A DNA stretch of 64,000 nucleotides. It comes from Polynucleobacter sp. TSB-Sco08W16 (GTDB taxonomy: Bacteria > Pseudomonadota > Gammaproteobacteria > Burkholderiales > Burkholderiaceae). Both the position numbers and the translations under genes were made by a program. Location of the stretch: the NCBI RefSeq assembly GCF_018687455.1, contig NZ_CP061291.1, forward strand, positions 992,001 to 1,056,000, given 5' to 3'. Positions 23,233 to 32,692 of the stretch are shown here, piece by piece (the stretch's first letter is position 1; every line of letters begins with the position of its first letter). The notes below the pieces were generated by a model that had not been told where the DNA came from, did not search any database, and worked only from the letters and a program-made list of their open reading frames with translations.

Positions 23233-23769
23233 ATGTACCGTTTTGCGTTATTACTAGTTGTTAGTCTCGGACTTGTCGCCTGTGCCAACAACGATAAAAA
23301 AATCAGTTCGTGGGAAGTAAACGATGTTTATCAATCTACGATCGCCACCCCTAATAGTTCTGGCGGGAAAACCTATGTTGGCCCATCGATCAATACGATG
23401 GATGAATCCAATACTTATGAGATGTTTAATCTTCGTAGCGAGCAATTGTCGCAAGGCATCAAGACTTATGAACTCCAGGTTCATCTGACTTATTTCTCAC
23501 AAATGCGTAACTACGATGCAGCTAATCTAGAAAATGCGCCTGCGAGCACATTTAAAGTAATCTCTCGTGAGGCCGGCTTATGTGAAGCAAGAGGCTGCAT
23601 GTTCAAAGAGTTACTCTCAATCAAATTGACAGATGCCTTTTTGAAAGATCACATGAAGAATGGTTTCCAGCTAGATATTTCATCCAAGTCCGGAATCAGT
23701 ACAGTGTTGTTTGTTCCGCCCCAGTACATTAAAGGCTACCTGAAGGCTGTTGACGGTACTGCTTACTGA
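23233..23769 (+). CDS. Lipoprotein of unknown function
   Basis: 178 residues beginning YRFALLLVVSLGLVAC, a lipobox with the modified cysteine at residue 17. The mature part starts ANNDKKISSWEVND and is mainly beta-like (TYELQVHLTYFSQM, KELLSIKLTDAF, FQLDISSKSGISTVLFVPP). A second and third Cys (LCEARGC) may form a disulfide. TAAGGAG precedes the ATG. I do not recognise a family. Confidence 0.85.
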   Translation: MYRFALLLVVSLGLVACANNDKKISSWEVNDVYQSTIATPNSSGGKTYVGPSINTMDESNTYEMFNLRSEQLSQGIKTYELQVHLTYFSQMRNYDAANLENAPASTFKVISREAGLCEARGCMFKELLSIKLTDAFLKDHMKNGFQLDISSKSGISTVLFVPPQYIKGYLKAVDGTAY

Positions 23770-23818
23770 AGCCCTGCAGGTCCTTCTCTATAGGCCTTAG
23801 GCCTAAAGCAATAGACAA

Positions 23819-23847
23819 CAAAAAACCGCCCGAGGGCGGTTTTTTTA
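23819..23847. terminator. Bidirectional intrinsic terminator
   Basis: ACCGCCC and GGGCGGT pair with a tight loop, preceded by an A-run and followed by a T-run, so it works in both directions. It lies between the convergent lipoprotein and phasin genes. Confidence 0.92.
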
Positions 23848-23866
23848 TTGAAACAAGTAAGGCTGA

Positions 23867-24439
23867 TTAAGCAGCTTTACGTGTTTTAGCAGCTGGCTTA
23901 GCTACAGCGTACTGGCCTTGAATGTTAGCCAATGCAGCGTCAACACTCTTCTCAAAGTTTGCGAATGCATCAGTTGCAGTTGCGCGAACTTGGTCAAACT
24001 GTTGGAGTGAAGCGTCAAATGCAGTTTTGAAAGCAGATACAAATGCCTCAGAACCAGCAGGAGCAGTTTTAGTAGCTTCTTTAACAAACTTAACCAAGTC
24101 ATCACGTGCGTCATCAATAGAAGCGTCAACAACTTGAGCAACTTCTTTGTTACCGTTACGAACAACTTTGCTTACTTTAGCTTGATAAGCAGCAGCGTAC
24201 TTAGCAGCTTCTTGAGCAGTTTCAGGTTGAGCCAATTTAGCCAACTGTTGTGGATCTTTGATTGTCAACAACTGTGAGCTTGCATCTTGTGCAGCAGCCA
24301 ATGCATCTTTAGCAGCAGCTTGGTTGATTTCTGCCAATTCTTGAGCACTTTCAACTGCAACTTGTGCCAAATGTTTAGCGTTTTCAACAGCTTTAGCTTG
24401 AGCTTGAGCGATTTGATCGTTTAATTGATTCTGGAACAT
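23867..24439 (-). CDS. phaP: Phasin family protein
   Basis: Coats polyhydroxyalkanoate granules. 190 residues, taking the ATG at 24439 (AAGGATTAACC before it) rather than an upstream in-frame start at 24520 that would add 27 poorly conserved residues. The protein is almost wholly amphipathic helix, rich in Ala, Gln, Lys (QIAQAQAKAVENAKHLAQVA), and ends in a basic AAKTRKAA tail. Three TGCA-centred repeats lie upstream and may bind the repressor PhaR. PHA synthase genes are not in the window. Confidence 0.92.
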   Translation of the reverse strand: MFQNQLNDQIAQAQAKAVENAKHLAQVAVESAQELAEINQAAAKDALAAAQDASSQLLTIKDPQQLAKLAQPETAQEAAKYAAAYQAKVSKVVRNGNKEVAQVVDASIDDARDDLVKFVKEATKTAPAGSEAFVSAFKTAFDASLQQFDQVRATATDAFANFEKSVDAALANIQGQYAVAKPAAKTRKAA

Positions 24440-24474
24440 GGTTAATCCTTTATTTAGTAGTTGGTTACAAATTT

Positions 24475-24540
24475 TGTTGCGATGCACCATTCTAATAAAG
24501 AATTTGTTGTGTTGCAACATTTATTTGCGGCGATGCAACA
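24475..24540. promoter_or_regulatory. Three TGCA repeats upstream of the phasin gene
   Basis: TGCA cores at 24483-24486, 24513-24516 and 24534-24537 occur in similar contexts (GTTGCGATGCACCA, GTGTTGCAACAT, GGCGATGCAACA). Spacings of 30 and 21 bp are close to whole helical turns. TGC/GCA-rich repeats upstream of phasin genes are known PhaR targets in other bacteria, so this is a candidate operator cluster. Confidence 0.5.
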
Positions 24541-24581
24541 TAAACCCTAAAACTGTTGTGGTTTTTATATAAAATAGGCAA

Positions 24582-24617
24582 CAAAAAACCCAGTAACTCA
24601 TTGAATTTACTGGGTTT
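24582..24617 (-). terminator. Intrinsic terminator after tRNA-Ser
   Basis: On the minus strand, AAACCCAGTAA pairs with TTACTGGGTTT and is followed by a T-run. It lies 12 bp beyond the tRNA 3' end. Confidence 0.85.
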
Positions 24618-24628
24618 AATGAAAGTAC

Positions 24629-24723
24629 TGGCGGAGACGAGAGGATTCGAACCTCCGATCAGAGTTTTAGCCCCGATGCTCCCTTAGCAGGGGAGTGCCT
24701 TCGACCAGCTCGGCCACGTCTCC
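24629..24723 (-). tRNA. tRNA-Ser (anticodon GCU)
   Basis: 95 nt with the long variable arm of class II tRNAs. Acceptor GGAGACG/CGTCTCC, anticodon stem CTCCC/GGGAG around CTGCTAA (anticodon GCT), T-loop TTCGAAT, encoded GCCA end. It reads AGC/AGU codons. Confidence 0.95.
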
Positions 24724-24809
24724 GTACTTTTACTACCTTCTTACTACTAATCCGCCCCACAGTTTAACGGATAACCGTTCCTGAAGGGTTTTAATGCCCT
24801 TTTGAAGAA

Positions 24810-26060
24810 TTATTTCTGGTCTAGCTCAAATGCCTTATGCAAAGCACGAACCGCCAATTCCATATATTTCTCGTCGATCACTACAGAGATCTTAATTTCA
24901 CTAGTAGAGATCATGAGGATGTTAATGCCCTCTTCTGACAATGTACGAAACATTTTGCTGGCGATACCAACGTGTGAACGCATACCTACGCCAACTACTG
25001 AAACTTTAGAAACCTTAGGATCCCCTGAGATTTCTTTTGCTTCAATGTGCGCCTGCACAGTGTTCTTCAAAATATCTAAAGCCTTTTGATAGTCACCGCG
25101 CGGAACAGTAAAGGTGAAGTCTGTCTTGCCTTCTACTGATTGGTTTTGAATGATGATATCCACATCAATATTGGCATCAGCAATTGGGCCAAGAATTTGA
25201 TAGGCAATACCTGGACGATCAGGAACTCCTAAAACGGTAATCTTCGCTTCATCACGCGCAAAGGCGATGCCGGAAATAACTGCGGCTTCCATAGTGCTGT
25301 CCTCTTCAAATGTAATCAATGTGCCCGACTTCATCTCTTGGTCTAAAGGCATCAATGGGTCTGTCAACGAAGACAGAACGCGGGTTTTAACTTTGTACTT
25401 ACCTGCAAACTCGACAGAACGAATTTGTAACACCTTAGAACCTAAGCTAGCCATTTCCAGCATTTCTTCAAAGGTGATTTTGTCTAGGCGACGTGCATCC
25501 TCACAAACGCGTGGGTCTGTTGTATAGACACCATCCACATCGGTATAGATCAAACACTCGTCTGCCTTCAAGGCAGCAGCCATTGCAACTGCAGAAGTAT
25601 CTGAGCCACCACGACCTAAGGTGGTAATGTTTCCTTCTGGATCTACGCCTTGGAAACCAGTAACCACGACGGCACGACCAGCGTTCAAGTCTTTGAGAAT
25701 CTTATCGCTCTCAATACTTTTAATACGAGCTTTAGTGAATGCTGAATCTGTATGTACTGTTACCTGCCAACCAGCGTAACTCACCGCATCAATACCTTCA
25801 CGCATCAATGCTAAGGCTAGCAAACCAGAACTGACCTGCTCACCAGTAGAGGCGATTTGATCTAGCTCACGTGGGCTTGCATCTGGGTTGATTTCTTTTG
25901 CCAAGCCAAGCAAGCGGTTAGTTTCACCTGACATGGCAGAAGGAACTACCACCACTTGATGGCCGGCACGCATCCACTTGGCAACGCGTTTAGCGACATT
26001 CGCAATGCGCTCAACTGAGCCCATTGAGGTGCCACCATATTTATGAACGATAAGAGCCAT
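24810..26060 (-). CDS. lysC: Aspartate kinase
   Basis: First enzyme of the aspartate pathway to lysine, threonine and methionine. 416 residues: N-terminal kinase domain with KYGGTSMGS (residues 7-15), FTKARIKSIESD, and GRGGSDTSAVAMAAAL; then two ACT domains (ITVLGVPDRPGIAYQILG and VSVVGVGMRSHVGIASKM) for feedback control. The monofunctional type without a homoserine dehydrogenase is usual in betaproteobacteria. It follows tilS by 81 bp. Confidence 0.96.
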   Translation of the reverse strand: MALIVHKYGGTSMGSVERIANVAKRVAKWMRAGHQVVVVPSAMSGETNRLLGLAKEINPDASPRELDQIASTGEQVSSGLLALALMREGIDAVSYAGWQVTVHTDSAFTKARIKSIESDKILKDLNAGRAVVVTGFQGVDPEGNITTLGRGGSDTSAVAMAAALKADECLIYTDVDGVYTTDPRVCEDARRLDKITFEEMLEMASLGSKVLQIRSVEFAGKYKVKTRVLSSLTDPLMPLDQEMKSGTLITFEEDSTMEAAVISGIAFARDEAKITVLGVPDRPGIAYQILGPIADANIDVDIIIQNQSVEGKTDFTFTVPRGDYQKALDILKNTVQAHIEAKEISGDPKVSKVSVVGVGMRSHVGIASKMFRTLSEEGINILMISTSEIKISVVIDEKYMELAVRALHKAFELDQK

Positions 26061-26141
26061 AAAAACTGTCTATTAACTATCTATAAGCGGGAAATACTTA
26101 CCCGAGGATCTAAAAAGGGCTTATTTTACAGGGTTTTAAAC

Positions 26142-27437
26142 CTACAAAGCCTTCTCTTGCCACTCGGGCCACACTCTAGATCCGGTCAGTACGAGATGCG
26201 GGTAACTGACGCCTACTCCCGCTACTGCAATAAGCTCATGATCAATATATAAAAGTGGGGCATTGCGCTGCCACGGAGGAATATCACCCTCCTGAAAGAG
26301 ATTTTTGAGGGTTTTACGTGGACTATTTGGTTTGATTTGGAGTTTTTCAGACCCCGACCTTGCTTTAGTTGTAATGCGGCCTTCTTTCTGAGCCTTTTTT
26401 ACCCAAGCAGCTGGCAGTCCTGCATTTTTACTTCCAGTGGGAATTGTTTTGAAGATCCACTGGCCGCCTGACTGTGGGGCGAGCTGTAATTGATCGCGCC
26501 ATAGCCGAATAGCCTTGCCATCATGAGTCCACTCTAGCTGTGAATCCACCTTCACAGCAACAAGATCGCGCCACCAAGAGTTCAGGCGCTCTTGAGATGG
26601 CATCACGAGTTCATTCATCTTGAGCCAATAGCGCAGGACATTATTCGCCGCAGGCAAGTCTGACTTATAAAGTACTAGCAATGGTTTTAACTGAAGACAA
26701 TCTTTTATTAAAATGCCTTTTCCATCTTGTAATGCCAAACGATCTAGTAATGCCTGTGCATCACTTAGCAAGGATGCGCTGCGAGCTAAATTGGCAACTG
26801 CTTCAGGCTGAATCTTTTCTAGTTTTGGAATGACATCTTTTCGAATCGCATTGCGTCTATATTTGCGGTCTTGATTACTAGGGTCAACAATCCACTTGAG
26901 TTTATGTTGTTTGGCGTAAGCCTCTAGCTCAGCCCTACTTTGATCGAGCAATGGACGCTTCAGCATTAAGGGGCTAGGGCCTGCCTGAATATGTTTGTGA
27001 ACAGACATGCCTGATAAGCCTGCCACACCAGCCCCGCGGAGCAACTGGATCAATACGGTTTCTGCTTGATCGTTCTGGTGGTGAGCTAATAGTAGATCTT
27101 CAATGCCATATTCCTCGCAGAGATCTGCCAAGGCCTCATAGCGGGCTGCTCTTGCCCTGGCCTCAACGTTACCCTCTCCGGTATTCAGATGAAGCAAGCG
27201 AAAATCAAAGTGGATCTTATATTTTTTAGCAAGCCTCTCACAAAATATCAACCAATCATCCGCCGGCTTTTGCAAACCATGGTGAATGTGAAAGGCGTAA
27301 ATCTCTCTATTCTGATTTGCTGCTTGCGATTTGCAAATCGTATCTAGCAAAACAACCGAATCGAGGCCGCCACTTAAGGCAACCGCAATTCGTTTTGCAG
27401 ACTTAGGACTTGACTGTGATTTCCTTGAACTTGCCAT
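26142..27437 (-). CDS. tilS: tRNA(Ile)-lysidine synthase
   Basis: Attaches lysine to C34 of tRNA-Ile(CAU) so it reads AUA. 431 residues with the PP-loop ATP site SGGLDS at residues 22-27, then the conserved HHGLQ and LLLAHHQNDQAETVLIQLLRG and DPSNQDRKYRRNAIR segments, and a C-terminal substrate-binding domain (TKARSGSEKLQ, LFQEGDIPPWQR). The start lies inside the 3' end of accA (35-bp overlap), so it is translated downstream of accA on one mRNA. Confidence 0.95.
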   Translation of the reverse strand: MASSRKSQSSPKSAKRIAVALSGGLDSVVLLDTICKSQAANQNREIYAFHIHHGLQKPADDWLIFCERLAKKYKIHFDFRLLHLNTGEGNVEARARAARYEALADLCEEYGIEDLLLAHHQNDQAETVLIQLLRGAGVAGLSGMSVHKHIQAGPSPLMLKRPLLDQSRAELEAYAKQHKLKWIVDPSNQDRKYRRNAIRKDVIPKLEKIQPEAVANLARSASLLSDAQALLDRLALQDGKGILIKDCLQLKPLLVLYKSDLPAANNVLRYWLKMNELVMPSQERLNSWWRDLVAVKVDSQLEWTHDGKAIRLWRDQLQLAPQSGGQWIFKTIPTGSKNAGLPAAWVKKAQKEGRITTKARSGSEKLQIKPNSPRKTLKNLFQEGDIPPWQRNAPLLYIDHELIAVAGVGVSYPHLVLTGSRVWPEWQEKAL

Positions 27438-28374
27438 AACTCATTAGACGCTCATGACGACGCTCAAGCAATGCATCAGTCTTCATACCCTCAAAAGTTT
27501 TCATTGACTCGGCAAGGGCTTTGCGCATGTTACTCATCATGACATCGTAATCGCGGTGAGCACCACCAATAGGTTCGGCAACAATCTTGTCGATTAAACC
27601 TAATGCCTTAATACGCTGGGCTGTTAGACCCAATTGCTCAGCAGCTTCAGAGGCTTTATCTGCAGTTTTCCATAAGATAGAAGCGCAGCCCTCTGGGGAG
27701 ATCACGGAATAGGTCGAGTTCTGCAACATCAACACCACATCCCCCATCGCAATCGCTAAGGCGCCACCTGATCCACCCTCGCCAATAATCGTAGCAATGA
27801 TCGGGACTTCTAGCTCAGCTTGCACATACAGGTTGCGGCCGATTGCTTCAGATTGGTTACGCTCTTCCGCATCAATCCCTGGAAATGCACCCGGAGTGTC
27901 AACAAAGGTAAATACTGGAATGCCAAATTTCTCGGCAAGGCGCATGAGGCGCATTGCTTTGCGATAACCCTCTGGACGACTCATGCCAAAGTTGCGAAGA
28001 GCACGCTCTTTGGTGTCACGACCTTTTTGGTGACCAATCACCATGCAGGGCTGATCATCAAAACGGGCTAGGCCACCGATGATGGATTGATCATCCGCAA
28101 AAGTGCGATCGCCATGGAGCTCATGAAAATCGGTAAATAAGGCACCAACATAATCTAATGTGTAAGGGCGCTGTGGGTGACGCGCAACTTGAGACACCTG
28201 CCATGGTGTGAGATTGGCGTAAATATCTTTAGTGAGCTGAACGCTCTTTTCAGAGAGAGTTTTGATCTCATCGGAAATATCTACCGATGACTCGTCTTGT
28301 ACAAAACGGAGCTCTTCAATCTTTGACTCTAATTCGGCGATTTGCTGCTCAAAATCCAGGAAAGTCGTTTTCAT
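27403..28374 (-). CDS. accA: Acetyl-CoA carboxylase carboxyltransferase subunit alpha
   Basis: Half of the carboxyltransferase that makes malonyl-CoA for fatty acid synthesis. 323 residues, full length: N-terminal coiled coil (LDFEQQIAELESKIEELR), HPQRPYTLDYV, the crotonase-like core with VDTPGAFPGIDAEERNQSEAI and GEGGSGGALAIA oxyanion loop. It follows the alkA-like gene by 9 bp and overlaps tilS by 35 bp at its end. Confidence 0.96.
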   Translation of the reverse strand: MKTTFLDFEQQIAELESKIEELRFVQDESSVDISDEIKTLSEKSVQLTKDIYANLTPWQVSQVARHPQRPYTLDYVGALFTDFHELHGDRTFADDQSIIGGLARFDDQPCMVIGHQKGRDTKERALRNFGMSRPEGYRKAMRLMRLAEKFGIPVFTFVDTPGAFPGIDAEERNQSEAIGRNLYVQAELEVPIIATIIGEGGSGGALAIAMGDVVLMLQNSTYSVISPEGCASILWKTADKASEAAEQLGLTAQRIKALGLIDKIVAEPIGGAHRDYDVMMSNMRKALAESMKTFEGMKTDALLERRHERLMSYGKFKEITVKS

Positions 28375-28383
28375 AGTCTGATT

Positions 28384-29055
28384 TTAATGTTCAACTGGGA
28401 TGGGGTCGATACTTCTCCACATGTACCAGGTGGCAACCGTGCGCCATGGGGCCCAATTAGCTGCCACCTCCCTCGCCTCATGGCGGCTAACAGGCTCACC
28501 ACTGAAGTAATTGAGGGAAATAGCCTTAATTAGACCAACATCGTCTAGCGGAAGGATATTAGGGCGAACCATATTAAAAATGAGGAACATTTCAGCCGTC
28601 CAGCGCCCAATTCCCCGAATAGAGCTTAATTCTTTGATGACGCTCTCATCATCCATATCTTTCCATTGATCGGCATGTAAACGCCCAGAATCAAAGTGAT
28701 CGGCCAGATCGCGGATATATTCAACCTTGCGCCCTGATAAACCTGCAGCTCGCAATTCTTCAACTGTGAGCGCTAATATATTTTTAGGGTTTACTTTTTT
28801 CTTGCTGGCAATGAGCACTCTACCCCAAACTGTTTGCGCAGCAGCAACTGAGATTTGCTGGCCAACGATCGCTCTTGCTAAAGTTGTAAATGCGTCACCA
28901 CGGGTAACTAAAAAACCAGAGCCGTACTTAGGGATCAGCTTTTTCATAATGCGGTCATGCTTCATAAGTTCAGCACAAGCCTGCTCCCAGTACGCAGGAG
29001 CGATTTCTTCGATAATCGATTCCTCTTTTACTGGTGACACTAAGCTCTTCGCCAT
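28384..29055 (-). CDS. DNA-3-methyladenine glycosylase II-like (AlkA type)
   Basis: Removes alkylated bases. 223-residue HhH-GPD protein: GLSGRKVEYIRDLADHF, the hairpin-helix-hairpin SIRGIGRWTAEMFLIF and the catalytic aspartate in LPLDDVG. It lacks the N-terminal domain of E. coli AlkA, as is usual for the short bacterial group. The start overlaps the end of cysS by 16 bp. Confidence 0.9.
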   Translation of the reverse strand: MAKSLVSPVKEESIIEEIAPAYWEQACAELMKHDRIMKKLIPKYGSGFLVTRGDAFTTLARAIVGQQISVAAAQTVWGRVLIASKKKVNPKNILALTVEELRAAGLSGRKVEYIRDLADHFDSGRLHADQWKDMDDESVIKELSSIRGIGRWTAEMFLIFNMVRPNILPLDDVGLIKAISLNYFSGEPVSRHEAREVAANWAPWRTVATWYMWRSIDPIPVEH

Positions 29056-30461
29056 TCAGTAATGCCGCCGGGCTTGTCTTCTAGAACAACGCCCTGCTCT
29101 AATAAAGTTTTACGTATTAAGTCAGCCAATGTAAAATCTTTTGCTTGTTTAGCTGAAACCCGGGCAGCGATCTGCTCTTCGATCTGCGCTGGACTTAAAC
29201 CACTCTCGTCTCTAGATCCCCCTTGCAAGAATGCAGTTGGATCTCTTTGCAGGAAATTGAGAGTGGCACCTAATGCCTTCATCGTAGATGCAAGCATCTG
29301 TTTTTCATCACCTTGCGCACGATTGACTTCGCTTGCCAAATCAAACAACACTGCAATTGCTTCAGGCGTATTAAAGTCATCGTTCATGGCATCGGCAAAA
29401 CGTTGAGCCCATGGGTTTTTTGGATCAATCGAACTATTCTGGGCAATTGGCGCTTGGGCTAAGGCGGTGTATAGACGAACTAAACCAGCGCGAGCTTCTT
29501 CAAGCTGAGCATCGCTGTAATTTATAGGGCTACGGTAATGCGCTTTAAGCATAAAGAATCGCAAGACCTCTGGATCAAAACTTTTTAAGACGTCCCGAAT
29601 TAAGAAGAAGTTACCCAAGGATTTAGACATCTTCTCTTCATTAACGCGAATATGTCCGTTGTGCATCCAATAATTGACAAACGGCGCGTCATCCTCTTTG
29701 CGACCTTGTCCATACAGAGCACCCTCGCTTTGAGCGATTTCATTTTCGTGATGAGGGAATTGAAGGTCTGCGCCACCACCATGAATATCAAAGTGCTCGC
29801 CAAGCAAGTCACAAGCCATCGCTGAGCATTCTATATGCCAACCTGGACGACCTTCACCCCAAGGTGAGCTCCAGCGGGTATCTGATGGCTCCTCTGGTTT
29901 AGCGCTCTTCCACAAAACAAAATCGAGTGGGTCACGCTTACCACCCCCTACTGCAACACGTTCACCCGCATGGAGTTCATCAAGAGTCTTGCCAGAGAGT
30001 TGGCCGTAACGTGGCAACAAACGTACAGCGAAGTTGACATCACCATCTTCGCCTTGGTAAGCCAATTCATTTTCAATCAGCTTGCCAATCATGCCTTGCA
30101 TCTGCTTGATGTAATCCGTAGCACGAGGTTCTTGATCGGGATGTATGAGACCTAACTCATCAGAATCAGCATGCATGGCATCAATAAATCGGTTCGTTAG
30201 CGCAGCAATCGGCTCACCATTCTCAATGGCGCGGTTGATAATTTTGTCGTCAATATCAGTGATATTGCGCACGTAAAGAACCTCATAACCACTAGCCCTG
30301 AGCCAGCGAACCACCATATCAAATACGATCATGACCCTAGCATGGCCAATATGACAAAAATCGTAGACTGTCATGCCGCAGACATACATCTTCACCTTGC
30401 CCGGTAGGATGGGCTTAAAGACCTGTTTAGAACGGCTGAGGGTGTTATAGATTTGCAGCAT
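29040..30461 (-). CDS. cysS: Cysteinyl-tRNA synthetase
   Basis: 473 residues from the ATG at 30461, where homology begins (MLQIYNTLSRSKQVF); an open frame extends upstream to 30653 but overlaps the divergent TPR gene and lacks homology. HIGH motif CHIGHARV with the zinc-binding YVCGMTVYD before it, WHIECSAM, and the KMSKS motif near residue 270. It shares a 60-bp divergent promoter region with the TPR lipoprotein gene and overlaps the alkA-like gene at its end. Confidence 0.96.
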   Translation of the reverse strand: MLQIYNTLSRSKQVFKPILPGKVKMYVCGMTVYDFCHIGHARVMIVFDMVVRWLRASGYEVLYVRNITDIDDKIINRAIENGEPIAALTNRFIDAMHADSDELGLIHPDQEPRATDYIKQMQGMIGKLIENELAYQGEDGDVNFAVRLLPRYGQLSGKTLDELHAGERVAVGGGKRDPLDFVLWKSAKPEEPSDTRWSSPWGEGRPGWHIECSAMACDLLGEHFDIHGGGADLQFPHHENEIAQSEGALYGQGRKEDDAPFVNYWMHNGHIRVNEEKMSKSLGNFFLIRDVLKSFDPEVLRFFMLKAHYRSPINYSDAQLEEARAGLVRLYTALAQAPIAQNSSIDPKNPWAQRFADAMNDDFNTPEAIAVLFDLASEVNRAQGDEKQMLASTMKALGATLNFLQRDPTAFLQGGSRDESGLSPAQIEEQIAARVSAKQAKDFTLADLIRKTLLEQGVVLEDKPGGITEWRRA

Positions 30462-30521
30462 AGGGCTATAAAGGTGAGGCAAGTAGCGCCAATTTGTTAG
30501 ACTGAGCGCTGAGTATATCGA

Positions 30522-31403
30522 ATGAGCCAGTTTTTCACCCCTTCCCCTATGTTTGCAACCCTCAAAGCGCCTATTTCCACCCCTTTTCAGGTTTTTGCCG
30601 TCCTTGCTAGCTTTTTGCTCGTAACTGGGTGTAGCACCCCCGCCCAACAACAAGCCAACGCTGAAATTGCAGCCGTTAATCAGCTAGAGGCGAATTCGCC
30701 TGAGGCTAAAACCCAAGCTTATTTAGGTGGCTATGGACCAATTGACCCCCCAAGACTCTCAACTGATGCTCCGTATGATCCGCTCAACCCCGAGCTATCT
30801 GAAACTGTTGCCGTTCCTTTTTTATCTTTCTTAATTATTGAACCAGACCCAGTTACTAAGAACGCCGTGCCATCCGATGTTGAGAGATTGGTGAAAGCAC
30901 GTAAATATCAAGATGCAATTGATTTAATCAACGTCAAACTCAAAATGACACCCCGCAATGTCCAACTGCGCTATGTAAAAGCACGTTTGCAACTAGAGAT
31001 GCGCGATTTTGCCGGTGCCAAGAAAACCTTAATTGAGATTACACAGCAATTTCCTGAGCTGCCAGAGCCCTATAACAACCTTGCAGCAATCGCAGCCACT
31101 CAAGACAAATGGATTGAGGCTCGTGACTATTTAGAGCTCGCATTAAAGCTTCGCCCCAGCTACAGTACTGCTGCCGCGAATTTAGGCGAGGTCTACGTCA
31201 GACTGGGTGCCAAGGCCTATGAAGATGCGGCGGCCAATACCCAGCTTAACCAACGCCTGTACGCCAATCGGGCCAAATATTTATTGAACCTATTGAAACC
31301 CCAAACCAGAGGCAACAATAGCTCTAACAGCACCTTAAGCAATCCATCCACTAACTCACCAGAAAGTAAATCAAACAATGGCGAAAGTACTCCTAAAAAC
31401 TAA
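30522..31403 (+). CDS. TPR-repeat lipoprotein
   Basis: 293 residues. Signal sequence with lipobox VFAVLASFLLVTGC (Cys37), an acidic linker, then TPR-like helices: VKARKYQDAIDLINVKLK, VKARLQLEMRDFAGAKKTLI, EPYNNLAAIAATQDKWIEAR and TAAANLGEVYVRLG. The C-terminus is low-complexity Ser/Asn/Pro. Probably an envelope scaffold. Its last 26 bp overlap the start of ppiB. Confidence 0.85.
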   Translation: MSQFFTPSPMFATLKAPISTPFQVFAVLASFLLVTGCSTPAQQQANAEIAAVNQLEANSPEAKTQAYLGGYGPIDPPRLSTDAPYDPLNPELSETVAVPFLSFLIIEPDPVTKNAVPSDVERLVKARKYQDAIDLINVKLKMTPRNVQLRYVKARLQLEMRDFAGAKKTLIEITQQFPELPEPYNNLAAIAATQDKWIEARDYLELALKLRPSYSTAAANLGEVYVRLGAKAYEDAAANTQLNQRLYANRAKYLLNLLKPQTRGNNSSNSTLSNPSTNSPESKSNNGESTPKN

Positions 31404-31881
31404 TAAGGGTGATATCACCCTCACCCTTGATGCAATTAAGGCACCCAAGAGCGTTGCTAACTTTTTACAATATGTCAAAAGTGGTCATTACGATGGCACG
31501 ATCTTTCACCGTGTGATTAATAATTTCATGATTCAAGGTGGCGGCATGACTGCTGGCATGAAACAAAAGCCTACTGGCGCTGAAATTGAAAATGAAGCCA
31601 ATAATGGCCTAAAGAATGAGCGGGGCACTGTTGCAATGGCTCGCACTAGCGATCCTCACTCTGCTACTGCGCAATTTTTCATTAACGTGAATGACAATGA
31701 TTTTTTGAATCACACTGCTCCTAACGCTCAAGGCTGGGGCTATGCAGTATTTGGCAAAGTGACTGATGGCTTAGATGTTGTTGACACAATTCGCAAGGTC
31801 AAAACAGGAAATGCCGGCTTTCATCAGGATGTTCCTGCAGAAGATGTTGTGATTGAGAAGGCCACCGTTCTCGAGGAATGA
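31378..31881 (+). CDS. ppiB: Peptidyl-prolyl cis-trans isomerase B (cyclophilin)
   Basis: Accelerates proline isomerisation in folding proteins. 167 residues with no signal peptide, so cytoplasmic. Cyclophilin motifs FHRVINNFMIQGGG, ATAQFFINVNDNDFL and GYAVFGKVTDGLDVV are intact. It starts 26 bp inside the TPR gene, and its TGA overlaps the ATG of lpxH (ATGA). Confidence 0.95.
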   Translation: MAKVLLKTNKGDITLTLDAIKAPKSVANFLQYVKSGHYDGTIFHRVINNFMIQGGGMTAGMKQKPTGAEIENEANNGLKNERGTVAMARTSDPHSATAQFFINVNDNDFLNHTAPNAQGWGYAVFGKVTDGLDVVDTIRKVKTGNAGFHQDVPAEDVVIEKATVLEE

Positions 31882-32666
31882 TCCCGCAATACGCGAGCGC
31901 GATGCTCATCTCAGACTTACATCTGACGCCGTCAATGCCCTTGACGGCGCAACGTTTTTTTGACTTCTGTGAAAAAGATGCCTCACAAGCTGAGGCGGTT
32001 TTTATTCTGGGCGATCTTTTTGAATACTGGGTTGGTGATGATGCTTCATCCCAATCCCCCTTTCAGCAGGAAGTAAAGCGCGCCCTCGCTAATTTATCCA
32101 CTAAGACCAAAACCTACTACCTTCACGGGAACCGTGACTTCCTAGTGGGGCCTGCTTTTTTAAAGAAGACGGGCATGACATTGTTGCCAGATCCATCCAT
32201 GGTTGAAATTGCTGGAAAGCGGTATTTACTTGCCCATGGGGATGCGTTGTGTACTGCTGATCTTGGCTACCAAGTGTTTCGCCGCTGGGTCAGAAAAACT
32301 TGGGTTCAAAAGCTTTTTTTGTCTTTGCCATTGGGGTGGCGTCGCTCTATCGCAAATCATTTGCGTAGCAATAGTCATGCGCAATATCAACACAAGACTA
32401 AATCCTCCCAGCCACAAAATCTAATGAAGATGAATGTGACCCTTGAGGCATGTGCAGCGACATTACGTTCGCATACAGGTGATAAGTTAATCCATGGGCA
32501 TACCCACTTACCTGCGCATCATGTAGAGCAGTTGGGTGAACAATCTTGGCAACGTTGGGTCTTATCAGATTGGGACCTAGATCACCCAGAAGTAGGCAAT
32601 CCCAGAGCAAACACACTCCTGATTAATGACCAAGGCGAGCACTTTATTGACCTAGTTAAATCCTAA
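31878..32666 (+). CDS. lpxH: UDP-2,3-diacylglucosamine diphosphatase
   Basis: Makes lipid X in lipid A synthesis. 262 residues with all metal-site motifs of the calcineurin-like fold: ISDLHL, GDLFEYWVGDD, HGNRDFL, AHGDALCTAD and HGHTHLPAHH. The start overlaps the ppiB stop in an ATGA. It converges on suhB with a 26-bp gap. Confidence 0.95.
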   Translation: MIPQYASAMLISDLHLTPSMPLTAQRFFDFCEKDASQAEAVFILGDLFEYWVGDDASSQSPFQQEVKRALANLSTKTKTYYLHGNRDFLVGPAFLKKTGMTLLPDPSMVEIAGKRYLLAHGDALCTADLGYQVFRRWVRKTWVQKLFLSLPLGWRRSIANHLRSNSHAQYQHKTKSSQPQNLMKMNVTLEACAATLRSHTGDKLIHGHTHLPAHHVEQLGEQSWQRWVLSDWDLDHPEVGNPRANTLLINDQGEHFIDLVKS

Positions 32667-32692
32667 GCAGATCAATGCCGATTGTTTTTTGC

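Noticed and set aside
30462..30653. 64-residue N-terminal extension of CysS
   Set aside because: Overlaps the divergent TPR lipoprotein gene and has no homology; conserved CysS sequence begins at 30461.
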